Origin: an uncultured Saprospiraceae bacterium
GTDB lineage: Bacteria > Bacteroidota > Bacteroidia > Chitinophagales > Saprospiraceae
Length of the DNA: 34,643 nt
Assembly (NCBI GenBank): GCA_937923485.1
Contig: CALDUE010000078.1
Coordinates: forward strand, 1-34,643
Reading direction: 5' to 3'
The notes below the pieces were generated by a model. The model did no database searches. It was not told the DNA's origin and saw nothing but the letters and a program-made list of their open reading frames with translations. The number at the start of each line of letters is the position of its first letter. Positions within the stretch are counted from its first letter, which is position 1. The position numbers were made by a program, and so were the translations under genes. Positions 7,392 to 16,600 of the stretch are shown here, piece by piece.

Positions 7392-10300
7392 CTATTTAGA
7401 AGTTGTCATATTGAAACTAGGGCGCTTAGGAACGTCTCCTGGTTGAACAAGTCCTTTCTCTAAAAGGTAGTTAGCCCACGCCTCAGCCCTTCGACTTGCA
7501 GAGAAAGAATAGAACAACTGGTTTTCATTCAATTTCTCGTGAAAACCTAAGCGCGTACCTTCTGTGAGCTCTAATAATCGAATGACTCCATAGGTATAGA
7601 GGTCGCGTCGATTTCCACCACCGCTGATGAACGGTAAGACGATATCATAGCGTAGGATTGCATAAATCGCCCCGTAGTCGAGCGTCTCATCTTCCTTCAC
7701 GATATCAAGTCCGAACTCGGTCAGGTAGGTTCTGTATAGGTCTGCTTCGGAGAGACGTTGGTGCCTGCTCACAAAGGTGTCGATGACCTCTTTTGCATCA
7801 ATATTGAATATTGGAAGTCCGAAATCTTGATTTAAGAAATTGTAAGGTCGTTTCCCATTCACCTCTGCAAATCTTGGGATGAGTTCCATGACAGCAGGCA
7901 GGTCTTTATAATTCACGCGAGACAGAATACTTTCCTGAATGCGAAGTCTTGCCGCCTCATCGATGTCAAGGTCGAAGCTCATACGCAAGCGTTGCTCCAC
8001 TGTTTTATCAATGAATTGAAGTCTCGCGATGTTGAGTGAAGTATTTTGCTCCTCAAATTCTGAAAGCATCTCTCCTTCTTCGAGGTACCATTGTAAAGCT
8101 TCCGCGAAAACAGGTGCGTGGGCCTTAAACGCTGAATCATCAAAAAGTTCTTCTATCCAAGGTTTGCGCATCAAGGCATTGAAGAGCTTTCCGCGTTCCT
8201 CCGAAGTGAAGTCGGTCGATTCCGTTATGATATAATCAATTAATTCTGATGGTGGAACATCTGGAAAGAGCTTGTCTAGGTCTTGAACATCCTTATACTT
8301 AAGTCCTAAGCCACTCAGTACGACTCGCTCATTCCATGCAAGTGCAGGATCGAAACGTAGCATTAATAGGTGTCGATTGCTCGATAACTTAGGAAGTGCA
8401 TCTAAGACGATTTGACGGTGATTCGCATCTTGGTAATAAGGAGATCTCAATACCTCGTTTAACTCTGGCCCAGTTACACGCTCGCTATTAGTGATCCGTT
8501 CAATATGACGGCCAAAAAATTCCTTGCCCCAGCTTTCATAGCTGCTGCTGTTTGCTTTCCAATAGCTAAGCCATTGATCTGCTTGGTCCCCACCTTTTTT
8601 ATCAAAGGTGTAATGATAAATACTGCTGAGTAGGCGCGCGACTTGCTTGGGAATCTTTTGATTCATGTGCTCTTCGCGGATCAAGAGTGCCATTAAGTCA
8701 GGCACCATTTCGATGTTAAGTTGTTTGTCTAAGTAGGTTCGATAAAGAAACTTTGCTTTTGAGCTAGCCCCATCGTTCATGCGCCAGAGCAATTCACTCA
8801 ACTGCTCAAGCTCTGGAGTGGGTAACTCGGCAAGTTCGGCTTTAGAAAATTGCTCAGGGAATTCCAAGAAATTATCTAATTCCACGAAATCATGGCTAGT
8901 TTTTTCGTTTTGTTTTAGCACTCGTTTAATACCCTTAGAAATGTGCTTATCTGATTCAGAGGTGAGTAGATTAGTCAGCCTTTCGCGTTCAGCAGATCCA
9001 AGCGCAATGAATTTTTTGAGGTAATCATCACTTATGCCGATTCCTTCCATTCGCTCGAATAGAATAGCTTTCTTGATAAACAGCCGCAATTGAGCATCAG
9101 AGGCGATAAGCTCAGGCCAATGATAAGTATAGCTGTAATCTAAAATCCTTCCAACGGAATACCCTGCGTTCAGATCATACTGATTGATTGAAGCCCAATA
9201 TTCAATAGCTGTCAAGTCTTCGAGCGTACTTATTGCAATGATGCGATTCTCGAGGTCTATTCGTTTTATCGGACTGAGTTCTAAAAGTAAGCTGTCAAGC
9301 TTCTCTTGTAGCACGGGTAATGCTCTGAAGTCAATTCTATTACGTTCAGCATATGCCGTTAATTGAACGGTTTGCTGAAGGTGTCCGTCTTTGAGGGAAG
9401 GTACGCGGTTGTTGGTATTACGTAGTAAATCCTTGTACTTGTTTACTAGTTGAAATACTTCGACGGGGTCTGCGCGAGCTAGGCGCTCGTAGGCTTGCAG
9501 CGCGACGATATTGTTCTCTGAATTTAAGAGCCTGAATAGACGTTCTAGGTTCTCTGTCTCCAGACTTGTATCATGACGATTCACAAAGCGCAGACGGTGC
9601 TCATCGTACTCATAATCTTCGTAGTGGTTACCCCAATAGCGCACAAAATTGACAAGCGCCGTGCGGTCACGAATTACGTCAAGTTGATACACTAGCTTTT
9701 CTTGGTCATCTGGCACAGCCACGCCAAGGTTGGTCAACTTACGAAGTAAATAGAGGTAGTATACCGCAGGATAAACGGTTTTTTCTTTTTGCGCCTTTAG
9801 AAGCTGTGTACTGATATAAAAAAGTGCACGCGGATGATTCGAGGCGACGAGGTCAATGAGTGCATTGTGTTGAACGTATGGTCTGAGATTAGGCTCAGAT
9901 AATATTCTTCCATAGTAATCTACGGGCTCTCTAAAGTGAGAGACCGAAAATGGCAAACTCTCTGAATAACCAAACATGCGCACACGCGATAATCCTCCTA
10001 AGGAATCAAGGAGTCGCTCATATTTAGCTTTATGCTTTGCGGTAGACCAACTGGCACGAAAAGGCATGTTGCAAAGTCGGCTCATGTAGCTTGCCAAACT
10101 TCCATTGCGCAGGTATCCTTTTGCCTCAGATTTGAAAAGTGCGTCAGCGACTTCTATGCTTGGGTGCAACATCAATTGATCCAGGTATAGCAGAAAAGCA
10201 TCAAGGTCTTGCGAGAGCAATTCACCTGCGGGTCCATCAAGTAAGCTCAGTAGGTAAGCTTGGCCTTCTAAAATTTGTAGATCAGCTACCTTCTCAACGA

Positions 10301-10781
10301 GGTCGCGAAGGTCGGAGATTGATTTGTACTCAACCGCTTGGTCGATGTACCTGATGTACTTGCGAAGATGCATCGAACGATCACTCATCTGGTAGGCATC
10401 CAGCGTGAAGAGTTTGTACTCAGTTGCCTGATTTTCTATTGGAGTACAGTAGTAGGCATCAAGCAAGCTGCTAAAGTGTAGTATTTCACTGTTGTCGTAG
10501 TAGAACTTCAGGAGTTCTGCCCGACTTGCCTTCTTTACGTCGATTTGATCTTTGAAGAGTGTGAGGTCAACAAGTCCAGCACGCGCTTCTACCTCCATGG
10601 TAGGATTGTTGACGAGGCTCATCAAATCTCTGATGGCCCGCTTATGCCCGTTGCGTGCGGCGTATTCAACTTGCCCGACCAAACTTGAGGTGTCTGGCTC
10701 GACCTGTGCGTGCGCCCAGGAATCCAAGAAGCACAGGGCTCCAAGAGTAAGAAGAAAGCGGGTCAGGATAGCTGGAGGCAA
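7392..10781 (-). CDS. Large secreted all-helical protein of unknown function
   Basis: An 1129-residue protein with a signal peptide (about residues 1-26, ending AHAQ). After that it is almost entirely amphipathic helix, Leu/Glu/Lys/Arg-rich, with short helical pairs that resemble HEAT- or TPR-like solenoids by eye. No catalytic motif, Cys pattern, T9SS sorting domain or transmembrane segment was recognised, so it is probably periplasmic. The start codon is TTG (10779-10781): the first in-frame ATG is past residue 50 and would remove the signal peptide, while an in-frame stop lies a short way upstream. Downstream is the small barrel gene on the same strand, 116 bases away, which could be co-transcribed. 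No function is proposed. Confidence 0.85.
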   Translation of the reverse strand: MPPAILTRFLLTLGALCFLDSWAHAQVEPDTSSLVGQVEYAARNGHKRAIRDLMSLVNNPTMEVEARAGLVDLTLFKDQIDVKKASRAELLKFYYDNSEILHFSSLLDAYYCTPIENQATEYKLFTLDAYQMSDRSMHLRKYIRYIDQAVEYKSISDLRDLVEKVADLQILEGQAYLLSLLDGPAGELLSQDLDAFLLYLDQLMLHPSIEVADALFKSEAKGYLRNGSLASYMSRLCNMPFRASWSTAKHKAKYERLLDSLGGLSRVRMFGYSESLPFSVSHFREPVDYYGRILSEPNLRPYVQHNALIDLVASNHPRALFYISTQLLKAQKEKTVYPAVYYLYLLRKLTNLGVAVPDDQEKLVYQLDVIRDRTALVNFVRYWGNHYEDYEYDEHRLRFVNRHDTSLETENLERLFRLLNSENNIVALQAYERLARADPVEVFQLVNKYKDLLRNTNNRVPSLKDGHLQQTVQLTAYAERNRIDFRALPVLQEKLDSLLLELSPIKRIDLENRIIAISTLEDLTAIEYWASINQYDLNAGYSVGRILDYSYTYHWPELIASDAQLRLFIKKAILFERMEGIGISDDYLKKFIALGSAERERLTNLLTSESDKHISKGIKRVLKQNEKTSHDFVELDNFLEFPEQFSKAELAELPTPELEQLSELLWRMNDGASSKAKFLYRTYLDKQLNIEMVPDLMALLIREEHMNQKIPKQVARLLSSIYHYTFDKKGGDQADQWLSYWKANSSSYESWGKEFFGRHIERITNSERVTGPELNEVLRSPYYQDANHRQIVLDALPKLSSNRHLLMLRFDPALAWNERVVLSGLGLKYKDVQDLDKLFPDVPPSELIDYIITESTDFTSEERGKLFNALMRKPWIEELFDDSAFKAHAPVFAEALQWYLEEGEMLSEFEEQNTSLNIARLQFIDKTVEQRLRMSFDLDIDEAARLRIQESILSRVNYKDLPAVMELIPRFAEVNGKRPYNFLNQDFGLPIFNIDAKEVIDTFVSRHQRLSEADLYRTYLTEFGLDIVKEDETLDYGAIYAILRYDIVLPFISGGGNRRDLYTYGVIRLLELTEGTRLGFHEKLNENQLFYSFSASRRAEAWANYLLEKGLVQPGDVPKRPSFNMTTSK

Positions 10782-10848
10782 TTGAAAGGGTATTGACCCT
10801 TTATGTAGGCAAACAACGTACCACTAACATCTACCATACGTACTAAAA

Positions 10849-10876
10849 GCCACACCTAGTTTTCACTAGGTGTGGC
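10849..10876 (-). terminator. Intrinsic terminator of the 10924-12030 lipoprotein gene
   Basis: GCCACACCTAG (10849-10859) and CTAGGTGTGGC (10866-10876) form a perfect 11-bp stem with a 6-base loop. On the minus strand it is followed by TTTTAGT. It lies 47 bases past the lipoprotein stop codon. Confidence 0.88.
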
Positions 10877-10923
10877 CATCGTTGCATTGAGCAAATTTTT
10901 CTTCTAAACCCAGTCAAATAGGG

Positions 10924-12030
10924 CTATGGGCGGGTACGTAGGCTGTCGGTTTTGTAAAGGACATTTTCGAAACCCAAATAAAAAGAAGAACCAAATTTCT
11001 CGATACCAAAGAATTGGTCGTTGGTAACATTGCCGAAGGACTCATTGAGCATGAGGGGTTCGGTAACTTCCGTCAATTGATTAGTAAGTTGATATTGCCA
11101 GCCCTCGAGTTCTTGAGAGACGAGTTGCTGATCGAAGACATCAACAAGACGTAGATCAGTTACGATTCCTGAGCTTTCCCAGCTTTCACCTGTTTCGCTC
11201 GTAAACATGGGTGCGAGGGAAACCTGTGTTGCATAAAACTTATCGTCAAATTTGAAGATGTCGCGAATATCTGTTGGATTCGGAACGAGTGTCTCGAGAA
11301 CCCCCGTTTCACTTAGGCGGTAAGCTCCAAACTTCGTAGCGATGTAGAAGTGGTCATCGATGTAGCGAATGGAAGAAACAACGCGAGGAGCCTCTCTAAC
11401 TGTCGGGAAGTCAACCAATCCTACAAATGAAATATCCTCAATTTCGAAGAACGTCTGATCTGTCTCGATAGAGAAAATTAGCATGCCGAGTCGACGCTCA
11501 TCACGTTGAATAACAGGCTGGATGTAAATCGTACCTAGATCATTAAAGGCTCCGATCTGAGCACCGTCATCTTCGATAGCTAGCAGAGATGAGGTTAGAC
11601 TATCAATAGAGAAACGACGAACCTCACCTTGGTTAAGTACAAGTTGAAATTCGATTTCATCGGACCCATCTCGAGTGTCGCGAAGGCCTCGCGCAAAGAT
11701 CAAGTCGTTAGTAGCAGGTTGGCCCAGCGCTTCAAACTGTGGAAGGAAGTTGCGAATTTGGACAACGCGATCAGTCCCCATTTCAACACGGAGGAACTCA
11801 CTTTTCGTGAATACTTGAAGTTCGTCTTGGGTGGTGTGTAGCGCAATGATGCGTTCGACGGTCTCCACTTCAGTAGCTTCGAAAACTTCATTTTCGTTGC
11901 TCATAGTATTTCCACCACCGCCATCGTCATCATCGCAGCTTACGCAGGTACAGGAACCCATCAAAAGGGCAACACTGAAGAAAAGCAAGAAGAAAGTTAA
12001 GCGGCTAGATGCCAGAGGAAAATTTTTCAT
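10924..12030 (-). CDS. Lipoprotein, probable beta-propeller
   Basis: The N-terminus has a basic stretch, a hydrophobic segment and the lipobox LLMGSC (C27 from this start), so it should be lipidated. The next residues are TCVSCDDDDGGGG: two further Cys and an acidic run close to the lipid. Acidic residues after the lipid Cys are typical of surface-export signals in Bacteroidota. The rest is beta-rich, with repeated short strand pairs such as DDKFYATQVS and DDHFYIATKFGAYRL, and one Asp-box-like SETGESW, which points to a sialidase-type propeller. The frame can be extended 8 codons to a TTG at 12054, but ATG at 12030 gives a standard lipoprotein signal. Followed by a strong terminator. Ligand or enzymatic role is not visible. 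Confidence 0.85.
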   Translation of the reverse strand: MKNFPLASSRLTFFLLFFSVALLMGSCTCVSCDDDDGGGGNTMSNENEVFEATEVETVERIIALHTTQDELQVFTKSEFLRVEMGTDRVVQIRNFLPQFEALGQPATNDLIFARGLRDTRDGSDEIEFQLVLNQGEVRRFSIDSLTSSLLAIEDDGAQIGAFNDLGTIYIQPVIQRDERRLGMLIFSIETDQTFFEIEDISFVGLVDFPTVREAPRVVSSIRYIDDHFYIATKFGAYRLSETGVLETLVPNPTDIRDIFKFDDKFYATQVSLAPMFTSETGESWESSGIVTDLRLVDVFDQQLVSQELEGWQYQLTNQLTEVTEPLMLNESFGNVTNDQFFGIEKFGSSFYLGFENVLYKTDSLRTRP

Positions 12031-12186
12031 ATAAACTGCGTGTGAGATTCGCAAAACTAGGAGTTGAACGACTGTGAGGCTAGGGGATAGTATCTGCCCT
12101 AAAGAGGTTACATAATTCCGCCTACTTAGAGACGTCGCATTTAGCCTTAGTCACGTAAGTCGTTGATACTCTAAACAACAAAAGAG

Positions 12187-12205
12187 GAGCCTATTGAATA
12201 GGCTC
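12187..12205 (-). terminator. Intrinsic terminator of the 12222-13382 lipoprotein gene
   Basis: GAGCCTA (12187-12193), loop TTGAA, TAGGCTC (12199-12205). On the minus strand the stem is followed by CTCTTTTGTT. It is 17 bases past the stop of the 386-residue lipoprotein gene. Confidence 0.75.
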
Positions 12206-12221
12206 ACCCTTTTATTATCGA

Positions 12222-13382
12222 TTATCGGGCCACTAATGCGGCTTCATCAAGCATCAGGCTTAGGTCAATTCTCGGCACAGCTCTTCTTAAAGCCTTTAAT
12301 GCGGCAGCTTCCATGGCAAATCCAGAAGGCGCACTTCTGAGGGGCGAATTCAGACTTGGTGGACAATAACCGTCGAGCGCATCTTGGTTTCCTCGGATTC
12401 GAGAGCTTATATCTTCAAAGACGTAGACTCCGTTGAAATTTCTCTGTTTGAGGATGGTTCCAGTCGCTGCATTACTTATGGTAATGCGCGCACTGGCCGA
12501 TGATTGCCTGTAGATAGTTTTGGTGAAAACAGTCGCCTTAATTGTCTTTTTGACAACTTTATAAATCGCGTTACCCGAAGTATCAATACCAACTTTTTTA
12601 CGCTCTTCGATAATTCGCTTGAAATGATCTTGCGTCTGGTCGCGCCGCGTAAATCCTACATCAGGATTGTCAATGTCTAGCTCTGCAATCAGGTGAGCTT
12701 CTGACGCTCTCCCGCTGCTCATCGGATATACGTCGACCCATCTGCCACTTAGAGCTCTTTCTGTAGCTCGGCCGATGTTGTCAATATCGCGATCAGAAAT
12801 AGGACCTTGAGCGTCTAAGGCTACTCGAATTGTTCCGAGATAATTTGCTCGCCTGCTCAAGGTGTTGACCTCACCGGTGCGTGGGGCATAACGATCCCTT
12901 TTTTCTAGTTTGTCAAAGGCTACTCTTGCAGCTATGATGTCGCCGTTTTCGGCCAAGGCGATGAGGTTCTTGCTCTCCTTCAAAAGGTGCGCCGCGGCCT
13001 CATACTTAGCAACTGCGAGTTCTTGAGCGTAAGCGGGCTCAGAGGCCTGGTCAACGCGCATGACTCTTTTTGCATTCAATCGAATGTGCTCAACCCTAAC
13101 CCTCCTACGCTCAAGACAATCAAGGAGGTCAACCATGAGCTCCCAGCGAGTCGGACTACTACTATTGGCTAAACGAGACACTTGACGATAGTCCGAATCT
13201 TGCAGAATGGTGTAGGCATTCGCTAAAGCATCAAGTGTTTGTGTTTTAGCATTTTCATTGCGTTCGGCTTGCCATGCAGCGCGCTCGAAGGCTTTTTCAG
13301 GTTGGCCTTTTTCAAGAAGCTTCTGAGGTGAACAAGCTGATAGTAAAACAAGAAGACTTAGGAGAGATGTGAGACGTAACAT
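12222..13382 (-). CDS. Lipoprotein of unknown function
   Basis: A 386-residue protein starting with a short lipoprotein signal and the lipobox LLSAC (C17). Residues about 18-190 are helical and Ala/Glu/Arg-rich, with a TPR-like look (repeated ALANAYTILQ-type helices). Residues about 190-340 are more beta-rich, including the run KVVKKTIKATVFTKTIYRQ. The C-terminus is helical again. I do not recognise the family. It ends with its own terminator, so it is likely transcribed separately from the next lipoprotein gene. ATG at 13380-13382 is well placed for the signal. Confidence 0.85.
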   Translation of the reverse strand: MLRLTSLLSLLVLLSACSPQKLLEKGQPEKAFERAAWQAERNENAKTQTLDALANAYTILQDSDYRQVSRLANSSSPTRWELMVDLLDCLERRRVRVEHIRLNAKRVMRVDQASEPAYAQELAVAKYEAAAHLLKESKNLIALAENGDIIAARVAFDKLEKRDRYAPRTGEVNTLSRRANYLGTIRVALDAQGPISDRDIDNIGRATERALSGRWVDVYPMSSGRASEAHLIAELDIDNPDVGFTRRDQTQDHFKRIIEERKKVGIDTSGNAIYKVVKKTIKATVFTKTIYRQSSASARITISNAATGTILKQRNFNGVYVFEDISSRIRGNQDALDGYCPPSLNSPLRSAPSGFAMEAAALKALRRAVPRIDLSLMLDEAALVAR

Positions 13383-13698
13383 GACTTGTGGTTTTGTGTC
13401 ACAACGAAGTTATTTTATACCCTATGCAAATGTTTTAAGGTCTGCCTAAAGTCCTGTTACGGTCAGGTTAAAGAATTTAATTCTGGTGGCAGATATACTA
13501 CTCGCGCGCTTTCTCGTTGGCTTTTTATGAGGTGTTCTACCTGATTTGCAGCATATTCTTGTCATCTGTTTACCGTTTGCAGTCTATGATGCCTTATATT
13601 AAGATGATTTGAGCCATATTCGGACTCGGGCCATAATACTTGTACTGACTTCCCTCCCAGAGACTTAAAACCTTCCACACAATTAAGCTTTACCTTTT
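13383..13698. other. 316-base divergent gap, no gene seen
   Basis: The space between the divergent lipoprotein and metalloprotease genes must hold both promoters. TTTACCGTTTG near 13569-13579 is close to the phylum -7 consensus TAnnTTTG but has one extra base, and the match of a -33 box is poor. No convincing RNA structure or ORF was found. Confidence 0.4.
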
Positions 13699-16600
13699 AT
13701 GAGGAACTTCTTCCTATTAGTTGCTAGTTTTTTGCTCGCAAATAGCCTGCTTGCCCAACTTCCGACCTTCGAGTCCACCGCAAGTCGTGCTCCACTAAGT
13801 CAAGAATCAGCTGAAGCTATTGGCCAAGAATTTAGTGATTTTCAACGAGTCTCTTTTGATGAAGATGTTTTTAAAGAATTTCTAGAGAAGGAAGATGGTA
13901 ATGCATCTTTTAAGCTAGGTCTAGGCGGAAATGAGTGGATCGTTGATGTCGAACCATTCGATCCACGATCTGAAGATTATGTGCTTCGTATCAAAACCGA
14001 CAATGGTATTGAGACACGACCTCGCACGGCCAATATGACCTATCGAGGATTCACCCGTGGGCCAAAGCCACAAGAGATCTGCTTTACAGTCATTGACGAT
14101 TTTGTTTATGGCTTGATCGCTGAAGATGGAGATGCACTCTTCTTTCAAAGCCTCTGGCTGACTGATCCATCTGCACCAAAGGAAGATCTACTGTTATTCC
14201 GTGGAAAGGATGGAATTCTTCCTGATGACCACATGTGTGGTACAGACGAGGTTGCTCACGAATCTCCTGACGATCATGATGAGCACAAGTCCAACGAAAA
14301 TGAGGCTCAACGTGCAATGATGACTTGCTTCACAGTCGAGATTGCTATCGCATCAGACTTCAGCATGTTCCAGAAATTTGGAAACAATGCGATTGCACTG
14401 GAGGCACGTAATGCAGGGGTGATAGCTTTTGTTAATACAGATTACTCAGGACAGTTCGCCAATGATTACATCTTTACCGTGGTAGAGCAATTTGTCTCGA
14501 CTACCAGTACGAGTGATCCTTGGACATCTAGTTTAAGCGCAAGCGCACTACTCAACAGTTTTACAGGTTGGGCTCCAGGTGGATTTAGTTCTTCTCATGA
14601 TCTAGGAGAGCTTTGGACAGATCGCAACTTTACAGGAAGTACCATTGGTGTTGCATGGCTTAATGGTCTGTGTAATTCTAGTCGCTACCACATTCTTCAA
14701 GATTTTACGACGAACTCCAATCTTACTCGTGTGCTTGTGAGCCACGAGATTGGTCACAACTTTAGCTGCAATCACGATGCAGGTGGATCTCCGTTCATCA
14801 TGGCTCCAGCGGTTCAGAATACTTCGACATGGAGTACTCTTTCTATTAATTCAGTTAACGGATTCGCTCCAAACCGTCCGTGCCTATCCTCATTTAATTG
14901 TGGTGGACCAACTCCTCCCGTAGCTGGTTTTTCTGCGAGTACGCAAACCGTCTGCGAAGGCCAACAAGTATCCTTCACAGATCAAAGTACAGGGGCCGAT
15001 AGCTGGTCGTGGACCTTTCCTGGAGGAAACCCAAGTATCTCTACAGATCAGAACCCAGTAGTAACCTACATCTCACCAGGCCTTCACGATGTGACGCTTA
15101 CTGTTACAAACACCTTCGGAAGTGATACACAGACCGCCAATGGATTCATCAACGTCGACCCACTACCGATTCCGAATTTCACTACAACGGTTATTGCTCC
15201 ATTGCAAATTGAATTCGATAACCTAACAGCAGCTGGTCTTGGGTACTCTTGGAATTTTGGTGACGGTAATTTTAGCACTGATTTTGAACCAACGCATACC
15301 TATGCTGCACCTGGTGGTTACTCAGTAGTACTAACCGCTTTCAATGCTTGTGGTCAGGTAAGTATCCAGATGTTTATAGATGTAATCGTTCCGCCAACGG
15401 CATCTTTCACCAGTACAGCTGCAACTGGATGTGCACCACACAGCGTAACCTTCACTAGTAATAGCACTGGTACAGTAGATACTTATGATTGGGTTTTCCC
15501 AGGCGGAAATCCAAGCACAAGTAGTGATCCAAGCCCCACTGTAGTGTATGATACACCAGGATCATATAATGTTGAATTGACGGTGACGAACTCCGTAGGC
15601 AGCAACACCCTAGTTGAGAATACATTTGTCACTGTTGAAGATGTTCCTACAGCTGGTTTTAGCGAAAGCGTTACCGGTACAACGGTCGATATCGTTGATA
15701 CAAGTACAGATGCTGATTCCTATAGCTATGATTTCGGTGACGGAACTACGAGTACCGATGCGAACCCAATGCATACTTACAGTATGGGAGGCACCTTCAC
15801 GATCACACAAACAGTAACAAATACGTGTGGATCTGACATGGCAACTGCGACGGTTACAATCTCTGCGGCTCCAGTTGCATCCTTCATAAGTTCGGGAGAA
15901 GCCTGCTTTGGTGATCCAGTGACTCTGACTTCGACTTCGACTGGAAACGTAACTTCTCTGACTTACGACATTACACGTCCTGACGGATCGGTATTCACGT
16001 CAAGTCAAGATCCATTCATCTTTACTCCGACACAACGCGGAAGTTATGATGTAGTCTTGACCGCAAGCAATGCAAGTGGTTCATCTAGTTTCTCGACAGC
16101 TAACGCGATTGTTGTTCTCGCAACACCTACGACTAGCTTTTCTTTTGTAGCCAATGGTCAAGACGTCTCCTTTAACGGAAGCGTTTCACCAATTCGACAA
16201 GGTTCTGCTGCGACATACACATGGGATTTTGGTGATAATAACACCAGTACAGATCAGAACCCAACGCATACTTATAGTTTGCCTGGGACCTACACCGTAA
16301 CCTTAACAGCAAATAATGGCTGTGAGGCTGATGTGGCGACGCAAACAATCACAATTGGAAATACTCCTACGGCAACATTTGTAAGATCTCCAAGCGGCGA
16401 CATCTGTCCAGGAGATCAAGTGACCTACACGGCAACTGTGAACGGTACGGCTACTTCAATCACTTGGAACCTACCAGGTGCTTCAGTAACTAATCCGACA
16501 GGGGCTGTAGTCAACGTTACATATCCGCAAAGTGGGACATTCGATGCATCCATTGAAGTTTGTAATGCGCTAGGCTGCAATACCAACATGAGTAACAACG

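Noticed and set aside
12187-12205. The hairpin as a plus-strand terminator (CCCTTTTATT follows)
   Set aside because: No plus-strand gene ends nearby; the minus-strand lipoprotein gene ends 17 bases away.
12481-12540. GTTTTGGTGAAAAC near 12520 as an eighth copy of the dispersed motif
   Set aside because: It has two mismatches within the GCGAAAGC core, so it was not counted.
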